Assembly (NCBI GenBank): GCA_028551475.1 | Contig: CM052357.1 | Location: 15,671,931 to 15,735,930 of the forward strand | Reading direction: 5' to 3' | Origin: Casuarina equisetifolia | Lineage: Eukaryota > Streptophyta > Magnoliopsida > Fagales > Casuarinaceae | Length of the DNA: 64,000 nt | Part shown: piece after piece, positions 26,001-37,400 of the stretch | Layout of the letters: every line of letters begins with the position of its first letter | Numbering within the stretch: position 1 is the stretch's first letter | Translations under genes and position numbers: made by a program | Notes under the pieces: model-generated | The model's database searches: none | The model's input: the letters and a program-made list of their open reading frames with translations, nothing else | Told to the model about the DNA's origin: nothing

Positions 26001-29000
26001 ATGGAGATCTTAACAAAATATGTAGGTGCTTGTTCCAAATTTTGAGCATGTTTTCCATGTCTTCTGGATGTGGGTATATTAATGCCCTTTTTTTTTTTTT
26101 TTTCTCTTTTATTACTGTCTAAGTTGTTGTGTTGTTATTTAGCTAATGAATTTTTGGAGTCTAGCCTCTCCAGTTCATTTAGCTAATGGATTTTTCTGAA
26201 TCCATTGATTATATTTGAACTTCTATTCAAGTGGCTTCTACGGCTAGCCATGTTTAATCCCTCAGGGTTATAAATTGTTATAAAGTGCCTGCTACCCCAA
26301 GGCCTATAGAAGCGCTCTACTCAACATTGAATTAAAGGGAGGTAGGGGGAGATTAAAATTTCTCAATTATGACCTTACGGGTATATATCTCTTTTGTAGA
26401 TAGAAGAATTTCATCAAAAGTCATTAGAAGGGGCTATTGATGACTGATAATTTTTTACTAGTATGGTTTGAAACAGTGCCATTTTCCAAGTCAGTACTAA
26501 AGGTAGGAGATGGGACATCTATAGTTAACTAATCTAGATAACTGCAATTGCGAATTTGACAGACATGTTATAGGCTTTTCAGTATTAGTGGGATGATATC
26601 AGGGTGTTATTTGTGAATATTTGCCAAAACAAGATTGAGGAAATCCTCGTAGGCTCTGGATTCTCTTGTGGTTTAAGCATATGATTGAACATTGTCCATT
26701 TAGCTGATCACACATGTTGTTCCGCCATATTTGAAAATTTTGAGCCCATATTTTTAGATCAAATTTCTGCTAATTTCTTTTAAAAGGTGAACAGATGCTT
26801 CAATAGGAACCTGGTTATTGGAAATAAAAGTTGCATATGCAATATTACATGATTTTGGAAAACAATAGTACCCATTTATTTGCATTGTGTGCACAACACC
26901 TTGTTATTTACATGTATAGACTATAGAATAGCTTCATTAAAAGGACATCAAACTACCTGTCTTTGTATAAGAACTATCTTCTAATTTGCATAGATTGATT
27001 GGTCAGGAATTCTATTTTGTGCGCTAACTTTGATTTTCACTTTCTTATTTGGGAAATCAGATTATGTACTGATATAAATGCTGGCGTTGCCATGAGGATC
27101 TTATTGTCCAATCTCATCTTTTTAATACTTTTGCAGTACCTTGATGAGAACAAAAAATTGATTCTGGCGATATTGGACAATCAAAACCTTGGAAAACTTG
27201 CTGAATGTGCCCAGTAAGTGAATTGTTTCTCTGTTTCTCCTCCCTGTGCATATACGTGTGTATTTTATTAAGTCTCCAGGGTTTTAATTGTCTGTGTTTG
27301 GGTTAGTAATATTAGTTGATGATGCAGTAAATGATTAACCTATCTCTTTTACTCATCACACAACTTTTGTATGACTTATTGAGCAATCTAACTTTTATTT
27401 AGTTGTTGATTGTTCACTCAGCTGTAGTAAAACGGACTAGAGAGATAGAATCTGGTTTGCTTAGAAAGGTTATGCTTTTAGAAAATCTCTTTTCTTGTTG
27501 AAAACAGAGGTACTGTTTTATATTTGCAGTGATGTAAGCACACCAGATTGGTGAGTTATTTCAGTTTTTGACTCCTTATGTGCTTAATAAGTACTATCTT
27601 GAAGTTGTAGAAATCTGTCAATAGGAAGTCCTGGTGCCACAATCTGTCTAGCTCAAAATTTTTTGAAATCCCTCAATTTGATACCAGATTAGCAGAAATA
27701 CGATGGGGTTTATAAAATTGGCAAATGATAGTAAAGCTAAAAAAGATATTCATTACTTGGACAGGGTTTAGGACATTGTAATGATGACTAAATGAAATAG
27801 TTAAATAAAAGCTGGAAGCAGTGAATGTCGTCCCTTCTAGTCTCTTATTTGCAGCTATAAACCTAAAACGCATGTCTCATTCACAATGTGCACCATCTAG
27901 AATGTGCAATCCTCAAGTAATGATTTTCCAAGACAAAACTTTAGAGGTGCTCAGGAACTTCATACCTTAGTTTTCATCATTGTTCTGCATTCAGCTTAGT
28001 TGTAGATAGTGGTTTCATCTTAGCCTTCGTGTTGACCCAATATCATCTGCACAACCTCTATCTCACCAACAAATCAAATTAACCTGCTGTTGTAATTTCA
28101 ACTAATTTCAATCCATGAGTTGACTTCAAATGTAATTAAAGTGCCAATGGCAGCACTCTCCAGAACTGATTCAAGGTAGACCTCCAAAAGTTTTAATTTT
28201 TTTGACATAATATTTTTCCTGTCACATCATAAACAAAAACCAACTGGTTTTTCAATTGGAACTTATCATTTTGTTTGTCAAGTATAAGTAGCTGTGGGTT
28301 GATTTGGTGGCAGAGTAGAGGTCTGTACATGAAAGGGCAAATGGAAGCACTGTCATTGATCCAATCATTTTCTATTCTTTATTTTGTTGGTGCTTGTGGC
28401 GCTAAATTTCCCTGCTCTTATGTCTAGTATGCTGGATAGAAGGATTCAAAATTATGTAATGCTTTCTAGACAACAGTGGAATGATGTGCGTGTTTCTTGA
28501 TCTGGAAATAAAGATCTGAATATTAGAGGTCTTGACCTACACAAAACACAACCAAGCAGCCATAATTTTTTCTTTTTTAATATAGAAAACCATGAAATAC
28601 CAAAAACTTTTCCCTGTCAATCTTGCATAATTCTGGAGGGAAATAGATCTGCAGCCTTCCAAGTTCAGCCCTTATTACCAAATCAATTGCTGCATTTGTA
28701 ATTTTGAAAATTAATGATCCTGGTTTAGCCCTTCTGGCAAAAAGACCGCTGCATTCATTTTCCCCCCCTAATTTTTAACAGAGGTTTGCGCCGAATGTTC
28801 AGTCTTACATGTCAGACGAATGAGATGGTCCTCTGTCACGACTCCACAATAGAACTGGTTTGACCACCATTTTTTAAAAATTTGAGTACAAGAATTTTTT
28901 TATTTTTTATTTTTAAAAAAAGGGAAAAAAAAAAGAATCTCAGAAGGGCTGAAGAAGACGAAATGCCAAACCAAGAAAAAGATAGCATCTGAATTGAGTA

Positions 29001-30200
29001 TCACATGGATGAGGTGCCATATGCTGTGATGTGAATTTAATCTAGAAACTTACTCATTTGGGAATGTGAGAACATGAAGAAGTTCATGCGGATGACTACA
29101 AAGAAGACCCAAATGAGGTTTGGAATGTTGAGATCCAGGTTGGATGTCAACATTCAATGGCAATTATTAGGGAGTGGCATGAATTTGAGCCTGTAGTTGA
29201 TCCATGAATCCTTTTTCCTTTGTTTTTGTTATTTCGCCTTTTTTTCTTTTTTCTTTTTTTTTTTTTGGTTGGGGAGGTGAGTGTCTAAATAGCTCTAACA
29301 TGATAGTCCTGACAGAGTATCATTACTTTAAGATGTAAAATTGGACATGTCATAGACCATCCAAAAAAATTTAGATGCATGATTGGAAGAAAAAGAGCTA
29401 TTTTGGAGGTTAAAATTTCTACCTGGCGTTAGATTTGGCGATGTCTAAATTTGAAGAGTCAAGGTCAACTTCCCAATTCTGTGGATTAGAGCTTTATTGT
29501 TCATGACTTTTATTCATATATTTGAATAACTATTATTGTTATATGCAACTTTTGTATCCGCTTGTGTGGGATTCGATGTACATGTGGTATACCATATGAC
29601 TTTGATGGTTTAGGTACCAAGCTCAGCTTCAGAAGAATTTGATGTATCTAGCTGCCATTGCTGATGCCCAACCACAAGCAGCAACAGTGCCTCCCCAGGT
29701 GACTATAGGCATGATTCTTCTCTTCTTATGTCGTCATGTTGACACATGTTGGTCATATGTGTTTCAAACACTTGCAGATGGCCCCACACCCTGCACTGCA
29801 ACAAGGAGGATTTTACATGCAACACCCACAGGCAGCAGCAATGGCTCAGCAACCAGGTATTTTCCCCCCAAAGATGCCATTACAATTTAATAACCCGCAT
29901 CAGATACAGGATCCACAGCAACAGCTGCACCAGCAGCACCAACAGGCCATCCAAGGCCAAATGGGACTAAGAGCTGCCAATAATGGGTTGCATTCCATGC
30001 ATTCTGAGAGCACTCTTGGAGGTGGCGGCAGTGGTGGCCTGCCTTCTGTTGCGGGCACAAATGACGGGCGTGGAGGAAGCAAGCAAGATGGCTCTGATGC
30101 TGGGACAGCTGGTGCTGACGGCCAGGGGAGCTCAGCTGCTGGTCATGGCAGTGGTGATGGCGAATCTTCTTACTTGAAGGGGTCAGAGGAAGCAAAATAA
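23098..30200 (+). CDS. GRF-interacting factor, GIF2/GIF3 type (SSXT/SNH domain co-activator), four exons
   Basis: The exons are 23098-23175, 27137-27213, 29614-29698 and 29778-30200, joining in frame at GT-AG introns to a 220-residue protein. The SNH (SSXT) domain covers residues about 18-71 and includes NITTEQIQKYLDENKKLI and the LMYLAAIADAQPQ end. The C-terminal part is rich in Gln and Met (about 81-155) and then in Gly and Ser (about 165-215), as in the family. In known plants GIF proteins bind the QLQ domain of growth-regulating factors through SNH and recruit SWI/SNF chromatin remodellers in the nucleus, promoting cell proliferation in leaves and flowers. The N-terminus MQQPPQMIPMM matches the GIF2/GIF3 branch rather than GIF1/AN3. 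The codon for Gln52 is split by intron 2. Length, exon number and motifs look normal, so the gene is probably functional. Confidence 0.95.
23176..27136 (+). other. GIF intron 1 (about 4.0 kb)
   Basis: The intron runs from the GTATCC donor at 23176 to the TTTTGCAG acceptor ending at 27136. It is long for a plant intron. It holds T-rich tracts (23310-23345, 26090-26105), a two-copy tandem repeat at 24033-24244 and a short ATACA pentamer run near 24376. No transposon coding sequence was recognised. Long first introns of plant developmental genes often carry regulatory sites, but none can be named here. Confidence 0.85.
24033..24244. repeat. Two-copy tandem duplication of about 105 bp in GIF intron 1
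   Basis: Two adjacent units starting TTAACATCC (24033 and 24136) share AGAGCAGC, ATTATCAAGTATCTTTTG and TAACTTAGCTATCAGA. They have diverged visibly, so the duplication is not recent. Confidence 0.8.
27214..29613 (+). other. GIF intron 2 (2.4 kb)
   Basis: The donor is GTAAGTG at 27214 and the acceptor is TTTAG ending at 29613. The intron splits the codon for Gln52 after its second base. It contains A/T-rich tracts around 28870-28935 and a coding-looking piece at 29070-29207. Intron 3 (29699-29777, 79 bp) is ordinary. Confidence 0.85.
29070..29207 (+). pseudogene. Coding-like 45-codon relic inside GIF intron 2
   Basis: One frame is open for 45 codons and ends in TGA, with a composition that looks like a real protein C-terminus: HEEVHADDYKEDPNEVWNVE, followed by IQVGCQHSMAIIREWHEFEP. 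It has no start codon and is closed upstream by TGA at 29067. It could be the 3' end of a captured exon or a chance frame. I do not recognise the family. Confidence 0.3.
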
Positions 30201-32000
30201 CATGTTCCTTTTTTGGTTTTGCCATCCCGCATGAAAACATGTGGCTGTTGATAGTAGGTCTCGTAGGGTAGGAAGATGTATGCTCCGGTGATCGTTGGTA
30301 GATTGAGTGAAGTAGCAAAGATTTCCTCGCCAGTTTTTAATAGATTAGGTAGGTCTAGAAGTGTTGTCAGTCTTTGGGTGCAACGAGTTCTTGCATCAGA
30401 TGAACCATGTGATGAGACTGGACGATCTTAGAAGATGAGGGGCGATGGAAGCATGTGTTCTCTACTTCCTTGTCTGTCAATTTCAGTAACTTCAATTACG
30501 TGCAGGGTCTTCCAGACTTGATTTCGTCGGAGTTTTGTTGGTTTTTGGCCATTAGACTTGCTATGCAAGATACATCAAGTGTTAGACTTACAAAATGTGC
30601 AGGGTATTTTAATTTGCCCGCCTATGGGTTTTGTTCTTTCGTATTATTTGTCTGCAAATTGGAGGTGTAGACCTCAATTTTTAGTTGGTGGTTGGGGATG
30701 AATTGTGTCCGGGAACTGGCATTAGCAGCAGATGGAGGAAAGTCCCCTCGTCACCGTGGTTCGTGCTGGAGCTGAGCAAATGTTCTTTCTCTTGTCGTTT
30801 CCTAAGTTATCATTTTTCTTCCAACGTTTACATTCGTGCATAATATAGATGGTGGGGGATCGTGAATCGGTGGAAACCAGATTGAATGAACGTTTCTATG
30901 TGGTGCTTTTCCGAGGCGCCTATTACAGTGAAGACTAAAATAAGAAATGCACGGAAAAGCGAAAAAGGTCGCAGAATTAAAGGTGGAAAAAGGAAAGAAA
31001 TATAAAGCATCTCTAAAAGGAAGAGGAAAGCAAAAAGCAGTAAGGGATGGATTTTGAGGAGCCATTATCCTGGTCGAACACCCAAAAATTCAGTCAACTG
31101 TGGCGAGAGGTGTAATTTGGTCTGTGTATCTGTCAAAATCAGTCGAACGGCGAAATAATAGAAATTCAATTAAGATAGCTATTGAAGGTGGACGACTGAA
31201 TAAAGAAAAGTAAACAAATAGAATATTAAGTATAGGTACAAATTTGTCCAACACCCAAATAATAATAATAATTCTTAACTAATTCTAAGTGTTTACAACT
31301 CCCAACTACTTGGATTATGGGTGATTTCCTTGCATGACCCTATCCCACTTACACACGTTACTCAAAATCAAGGACTAAATAATTGTCGAAGGAAAACAAA
31401 AAAAGGGTAGAAAAACCGCATTGCATCAGCTATTTCCTTGTGAAGTTGGCAATCCTTCAATTTGAGAGCCTCACCACCAAGAAAAAAAAAAAAAGAAAAG
31501 AAGGCAAATTGAGAGCAGCAAAATCCCGGGTCACGAAGTGTGAAAACAAAGAGGGTCGAAGTTTTAATTAGCAATCTGGCAGAGATTCTTTTTTAAAAAA
31601 AAAAAAAAATTGAGTGTCAGAGAAACGAGCAGTCACAGGTATACCTTGAGGTGGATGAAGACGAACAAGAACGTGAGCTGAAACGAGCAGGTGCTGTCTA
31701 CTGGGAACACAACCAGCCGACTTTTTAGATATATCAAACAGCAGCCAACGGAGTAGCATCCTTGAAGCTCATCCAAATACAAGCTTAAATTCGATGGTAG
31801 TTAAACTGGGAAAAAAAGCGACGGTATGTCGGACACCAGCCAAAACTCACTCAAGCATGCATGGTGTTCAACTGCAGCAGAACCTAATCATCAGCTAGAG
31901 GAAAACCAGCTTCAGTGGCAGTAAAGGAAGCAAGCAAACATAAGACTATCCTTCGAGAAATGTTTTAAGAGTCATTCTGTAAAGCCATCATCAAGTGGAA
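30201..32000. other. GIF 3' untranslated region and intergenic DNA
   Basis: The first several hundred bases after the GIF stop codon, to about 30850, are probably its 3' untranslated region; the poly(A) site cannot be placed exactly. Beyond that is A-rich intergenic DNA with poly-A runs (31480-31495, 31595-31610) and an RY-type motif CATGCATG near 31856. No gene was recognised. Confidence 0.5.
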
Positions 32001-32559
32001 CAGGCGATTGGTTTATCTCGCTTCTGGCTATGCCTCGTCAAAGAAGCACACTCATTAGCGGTGTTTATAGCCCATGTCCAACGCAAACAAGCCACGCTGC
32101 GTCCCTTCTCGGGGCTACCGTCCTATCCCCGGCTACATAATATGGTCCTGAGCGTAAAACACGCCATTTTCTCTAAAATACTAGTGCAAGATCAAGTGGG
32201 CTAGAGAAAAATATGAGTATTTCCACTTAAATATCTATTAACCGCATGGCTGATTTTTATTTCAGTCGTTTTCACTTTCCTATCCGAGTAATATACACGC
32301 AACCAACTCAACCACATCTTCTTCATCCTATGAAAGTTCAAACTTTCTCCTCTCTCCGAACCTTTCTCTTCGTCTCCTCTTTTCGAATCTCATCCGATGC
32401 CTTACATCGAGTGCCAAAGCCATAGTTGATTCCTTTCTCTCTATCGCTCTCTCTATCTCTCTCTAGAAACCCTTTTGCACAAGAACGAACAGCGCAAACT
32501 CCTACACATCATCATCCATTTATACTGCACCTCGATCCTCATCACGTACTCGTCTCTTT
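32001..32559 (+). promoter_or_regulatory. Promoter and CT-rich leader of the methyltransferase-like gene
   Basis: A TATA-like ATATAC sits near 32292. It is followed by CT-rich DNA (32341-32470, including CTCTCTATCGCTCTCTC), a composition common in plant leaders. No ATG upstream of the chosen start at 32560 opens a long frame. Exact initiation is not determined. Confidence 0.45.
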
Positions 32560-33507
32560 ATGAAAAGCCAAGAATTGTCTTCGAAACGCAAAGAATCCAA
32601 CATGAAAAGCGAACAACAAAAGCACCAAAAGAGACTCATTTCCATGGCCTTCAAACTAGCCAAACCCACGGCGTACTTTGCCCTCCTTCTTCTGAGCTAC
32701 ACCTTGGGTTACCTATCCTGTTCTTCTGAAAATTTTCGAACACCTTCTGCCACCTCTCTGCCGTCCTCCACAACACCCACCAGTGACGAACTCGACAACT
32801 TCCGAATTACGTCTCACTGCGCCGACCCGCTACCCTCCGAACTCGTCCGCCAAACTATTCTTCGGCGAATCTACAATGGGACCTCCCCCTTCCAAGGGTT
32901 CCCCCCAGCGAACGTCAGCGCTCTCCTACGCCGCCAGAGAATCAAAGGCTGGGGCTCAACGGGCCCCGTTTTCAAGCATCTCATCGAAAAAGTCAAGCCT
33001 CGCACCATCATTGAGGTGGGCACGTTTCTTGGTGCGTCGGCTATTCAGATGGCCGGGTTGGCTCGAGAACTCGACCTCGACACTCAAATCCTTTGCATCG
33101 ACGATTTCCGCGGCTGGCCCAGCTTCAAAGACAAGTTTAAAGACATTCAGATGATAAACGGTGACACCTTACTGATGTACCAGTTCATGCAAAACTTGGT
33201 TTTCGTAAACGCGACCGAATCAGTTCTACCCGTGCCGTTTTCGAGCACATCGGCTCTCGATATGCTTTGCGAGTATGGCATATATGGTGATTTGATCGAA
33301 GTGGACGCGGCTCACGACTTTATGTCGGCGTGGTCCGACATAAACCGAGCGTACCGGATTCTGAGGCCCGGTGGGATAATTTTTGGGCACGACTACTTTA
33401 CCTCAGCGGACAACAGAGGGGTTAGGAGGGCAGTAAATTTGTTTACACGACTGCACGGCCTCAAAATCAAAGTGGATGGGCAACATTGGGTCATCGATTC
33501 AACTTAG
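32560..33507 (+). CDS. Single-exon, membrane-anchored SAM-dependent methyltransferase-like protein (Methyltransf_24 type)
   Basis: The frame encodes 315 residues without an intron. A basic N-terminus (1-32) leads into one hydrophobic segment (about 33-54, LAKPTAYFALLLLSYTLGYL), predicted as a type II signal anchor, so the catalytic part probably faces the secretory lumen. A Ser/Thr/Pro-rich stem (55-80) precedes a class I methyltransferase-type fold. It has motif I IIEVGTFLGAS (150-160), the acidic DLIEVDAAHD (244-253) and GGIIFGHDYF (271-280). These match the plant class annotated as S-adenosylmethionine-dependent methyltransferase family 24; the substrate is not known. Met1 at 32560 is the first in-frame ATG; Met15 (32602) and Met29 (32644) are alternatives and all keep the anchor. 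Codon use is G+C-rich compared with the surroundings. The gene looks intact. Confidence 0.88.
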   Translation: MKSQELSSKRKESNMKSEQQKHQKRLISMAFKLAKPTAYFALLLLSYTLGYLSCSSENFRTPSATSLPSSTTPTSDELDNFRITSHCADPLPSELVRQTILRRIYNGTSPFQGFPPANVSALLRRQRIKGWGSTGPVFKHLIEKVKPRTIIEVGTFLGASAIQMAGLARELDLDTQILCIDDFRGWPSFKDKFKDIQMINGDTLLMYQFMQNLVFVNATESVLPVPFSSTSALDMLCEYGIYGDLIEVDAAHDFMSAWSDINRAYRILRPGGIIFGHDYFTSADNRGVRRAVNLFTRLHGLKIKVDGQHWVIDST

Positions 33508-35937
33508 TTCGCCTTGTCAAGCACGCAGGGGAGCATTAAGAGTTCCGCTTGTATGCAGTTCGATTTTTCCTTTGACTTATAACGATGATGTAAACTCAGA
33601 AGATATTCAAGTTTACACGAGGAATAAGAACGAGGGTTTTTCAGAAGGGGAGACTCTCCTTTGGTAGGCCCTACGGAGCAGAATTATTTGGAAGAAAAAA
33701 GAAATGTAGGTGTTGTTCGGGTCTATAATTCGTGTTGAATGAGATATGGAGTTTAGCAGGGGATTAGGGACAGACTACCTGAAACCCCGAAGCATCCCTT
33801 TGTTTCATATGATTGTTGTTGTTTTCTGGGTGTTCCTTTGTGAGTCTGAAAGAAGATAATAATCTTGTGAACTAACTCTTTGATGGCTCTTTCTCAATTC
33901 GATAGCCTGCTGTCACATCTTTCAGTCTTAATCAAGGAGGAAATTTACATTGAAGCTTTTTTTTTAATGCAAATTCATAGTTTAAAAACGTTTAGAGTAC
34001 CTATTCCATCTCGCAAATCTACTATTTAAATTGAACGTCGAAGTCGGGTTTGTTGAAGACAATCCCTGCTCTGCTCATCCCTGGAGGACGTTACCAGGGG
34101 AAGCCATATGGCAACGCACCGGCCCCACGGGTGCCTCCATATATTTTCCCACGTCGTCTACCGCTCTCAGAAAAAGCACCCATATATTATTCTCCTCTTT
34201 CTCTTTCTCCTTCTCTTTCTTACGCACGTTAATCTTATTCTTTGCAAGCAGGTTTGAAAGATAAACTAATTTATCAATGGAGTGGGGAGGAGAATTTTTA
34301 CATTTAATATTGTTTTAATGATTTTTTTTTACGTGAATCTTTTTTTTTGACATTTTCTTAAATATAAAAATAAACTCAAATAATTTAAAGTTAAATACGA
34401 ATTAAAAACTTAACTAATAAATAGATTTAAATTCTAACCCTAAAACTAATATGCGAGGAGGAAAAATTCTCTTCCTTTTTTTTTTTCTCTCTCTCTCTTG
34501 GTTTGAAGTTTCTGTGCTTTTTTGGAGCTCCTGCACGAACGTCGCAGAAATAAATAAAATTAACTGAGAAAAAACTGCACGAACGTTAGAGAAATAAATC
34601 AAATTAACTAAGAAGAAACTTAATTCGAACCCTTCATTTGGGTGTGATGGTCCTAAATTACAAGACGGGCTGATTTGGGTGGCAAAGGCTTCCAATCCGT
34701 CTGAGTTTGTGGAGGCGGGCGCTGAGTCGGCAATTTGTTACAAAACCTTGCGCTTCCTCTGTATTATGATTATAGCGGCGAACACAAGAAATTCCCTCTT
34801 AGGAGCTACATTAATAAAAGGTCTTTTTCAGTAAAACTTTAAAATTATCAACAATGAAAGGATCACATTTGAAATTAAGAGTTCACTAGAATATGAGAAC
34901 AATTTTTAAAATTTTAATATCTGCTTATGGTTTGAAAAGAGATGTGAGATCAATATTGATCGTGAAAATAATTGAAATACTTGTTTAATTGTCGAAATAC
35001 TTATTGTCGATCAAACGATAGTAGTCATTGTTGCTTAATAGATTGAATACAAGTCTACTTTTATGAAGCAAAAAAAATAAATAGAACTAACTCTTTACTA
35101 TCAATGTAATTGGGTTTTCCCGAAATGCCCATGGCCCCCTCTCAAAGCCACTGTCTTCGCTACTGTTTGATTGGTATTCATGGGAATTAAGCTTGGTGGG
35201 TAAAAAGGTATCATCAGTGAACGAAACTCAATGGATCGGCTCGGCCTTAATTAGAGGTACACTTGTGAGCACTACAGCAAGAAAACCTCTCTTACCTTAT
35301 TTCTTATGTATATAAGGAAGCTTGCCACTTCTTTCCGACCGCATGCAGAAGCTAAGCGCTTGAAAAATAAAGCATAATTTGCCATTGTCATCATCTGCCA
35401 CAAAGAATATCTTAATGTCTAAGTTCATCCATATCAAGATTTAAGAAAAGAATATTTTTTTTCTTTTCTAAAAAGAGCATCTTCGATGGGTCTCATTCAA
35501 ATAACCTTGAAGATTTTACATATTTAATCTAAATAGAACACGCTTATGCCTGGAACATCACTCTTGTCAAGCAAATACAGGCTCACAAATATTATTTATT
35601 CATTTATTTATCTATCGGCAGGGAGTGTCCGCGTGGCTTCTTACCAATGTCAATAACAGGACAAGTCGGTTAAGTTGAAGTAGGTAGTTACCTCTACTCT
35701 TCAGGGCTCATCTTCGGGCTTTAAGCTGTGATGGGCCTAATGCTTGTCGTATCAGACAAGACTGCAGAAGCAGCTGTAAAGGCGTTTGGAATGGGTTGAA
35801 TGTATACGAATTGTTGAGGACAATGAATAACTCTTTCGTGTGCTTCCTTGAATTCATTCGTTGAACCAGGAGAGGAGGAACAAATAAGGCGAAGAACTGT
35901 TGAAGTGAAGAAAAGACGTGGAAGAAGGAAATTCTAC
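33508..35937. other. 3' untranslated region of the methyltransferase-like gene, then intergenic DNA
   Basis: The first 300-400 bases are probably 3' untranslated sequence, with AATAAT-like signals near 33860. Around 34100-34230 a promoter-like stretch combines a CCACGTC motif, a TATATT box and a CT-rich run, but no coding frame follows it. A TATATAAGG box sits near 35310, again without a recognisable gene downstream. A 44-bp tandem duplication at 34531-34618 is listed separately. No gene was recognised. Confidence 0.45.
34531..34618. repeat. Two-copy tandem duplication, period 44 bp
   Basis: CTGCACGAACGT followed by AGAAATAAAT and AATTAACT is repeated at 34531 and 34575 with a few differences. 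It lies in intergenic DNA. Confidence 0.8.
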
Positions 35938-36124
35938 TGTTGGACGTCTAACGCGTTTTAGAATTGTGATTTAGTATGTTGATTATTAGGGGTGTTAATC
36001 CATGTGACTATTGTGTATAAATAGGGCTGAAAACTAGCTTTATTTTTCGTTCTCATCAATGAATACTATACAAAAATTCTACCTAATTCTTCTTTCTTCC
36101 TTTTTTCTTTCATCTTTGGTTTCA
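35938..36124 (+). mobile_element. Short LTR-like piece with primer-binding-site-like end (possible small Copia or TRIM remnant)
   Basis: The piece starts TGTTGGACG, has a strong TATA-like TGTATAAATAGGGC at about 36015, then a CT-rich stretch, and ends in TTTCA. It is followed by GATGGTATTAG, resembling the tRNA-Met primer-binding site TGGTATCAGAG. This order is typical of a small plant Copia LTR. No second LTR or coding DNA was found nearby, so the call is tentative. Confidence 0.45.
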
Positions 36125-37400
36125 AGATGGTATTAGTGTAGTTCTCTATTAATCTAAATGCTGCTTTGACGATGACAAAGAGCGAACATTGGAAAACAAA
36201 TGATCCAAACATACACACAGCAGAATCTTGCTTTATGTAAATTGAAACTATAACACTTGCACTTTCAAAACATAATCTCACCAAACTACCTTTAAGTTAA
36301 GTATGTGCGTACTTAAATTGATCAAATATTTGATGCTTATAAACATAATATCTTGATGTCTGTCCTTATAAATATAATGTCTTGTAACTGAAATTAGACG
36401 ATGAAATGGTTTCAATGTTGCTTAAATTAAATGGTATTTTGTAGCTCAAATACACTAGCATTTCTATACAAACCATAAGGATCACAATGATTAGTTTATG
36501 ATGAACTTTGAACATACTATTTGTTGCCTATGTGAATACGTAAGAAATATTGTATCCCTAAATACGGAAAAATTGCAGGTGATAAAAATCTTATATTTAG
36601 TCAAAAATTACGGGCTGCCTATGGGGGAAAGTATTCAAATCCAATATAAGACCTATAGGTACAAAATAAATGTATTGAATTGATTGTTTTTAATGAATAA
36701 ATCTGATTTCAGCTTCGAAGGGATCAAAATAGGAAATTATACTCTAAATCATAGAACTACAATGAAATATACAATCAACCAACATTTATCAAATCTGAAA
36801 AAGAGAGATCTATGAATTAGGACAATAAATAAGTAAATAATATCTACCAAGTGACTAAATTGTTTGACAAATTTTTGAAAGGATACTTAAGAAATAATGT
36901 TAGGTCTTAGGTTGTGAGTAACTTAAGAAGAGAAAGGGAGGGCTTAGGGTTTACAAGAAGATATATAGGAGTACTACCTAAATCACAATTAAATCAATGA
37001 AGTGTTAATTATATCAGTGAGTTGCAACAAATTTGGACACAAATAATTAATAGATCAACTGTCAAATTGTTAATGTCATGTTTCATAGATTTTGATGAAT
37101 GACATGTAATATTGGAAATACCAAACACATAAGCATCCCTTTGAAATATTAGGTGTACAAAAAATATATATCTTTGTAATATGTTTGCAATGTTGCATAG
37201 TTAAATCATGTTGTGAGTATATTATGGTCTCATCATGGCCAATAAGTATATATACTTTTCTTCATAAAGGATATTCATTCACATCAACCTAAGGAAGATG
37301 TATGTAATAAGTTTATAATGGTGAAATTCCATAGTTATCACTTATATTTAGGAGTTCGATAGACTAAGGTCTAAAGTGTTAGTCAAAAACTCAAGGTGGA
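36125..37400. other. A+T-rich intergenic DNA, nothing recognised
   Basis: No gene, coding domain or clear repeat border was seen. The 5' end of the Gypsy-2 element may lie in this stretch, but no copy of its 3' end region was found here. Confidence 0.5.

Noticed and set aside
29887-30318. Long minus-strand frame of 143 codons opposite GIF exon 4
   Set aside because: It mirrors the repetitive Gln/Gly-rich exon and has no motif of its own; a shadow frame.
32783-33154. Second + strand frame of 123 codons within the methyltransferase-like gene
   Set aside because: It overlaps in another phase of a G+C-rich coding sequence, and only the main frame shows family motifs.
35300-35400. MicroRNA or other small RNA gene after the TATATAAGG box
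   Set aside because: No fold-back and no known plant microRNA sequence was recognised downstream.
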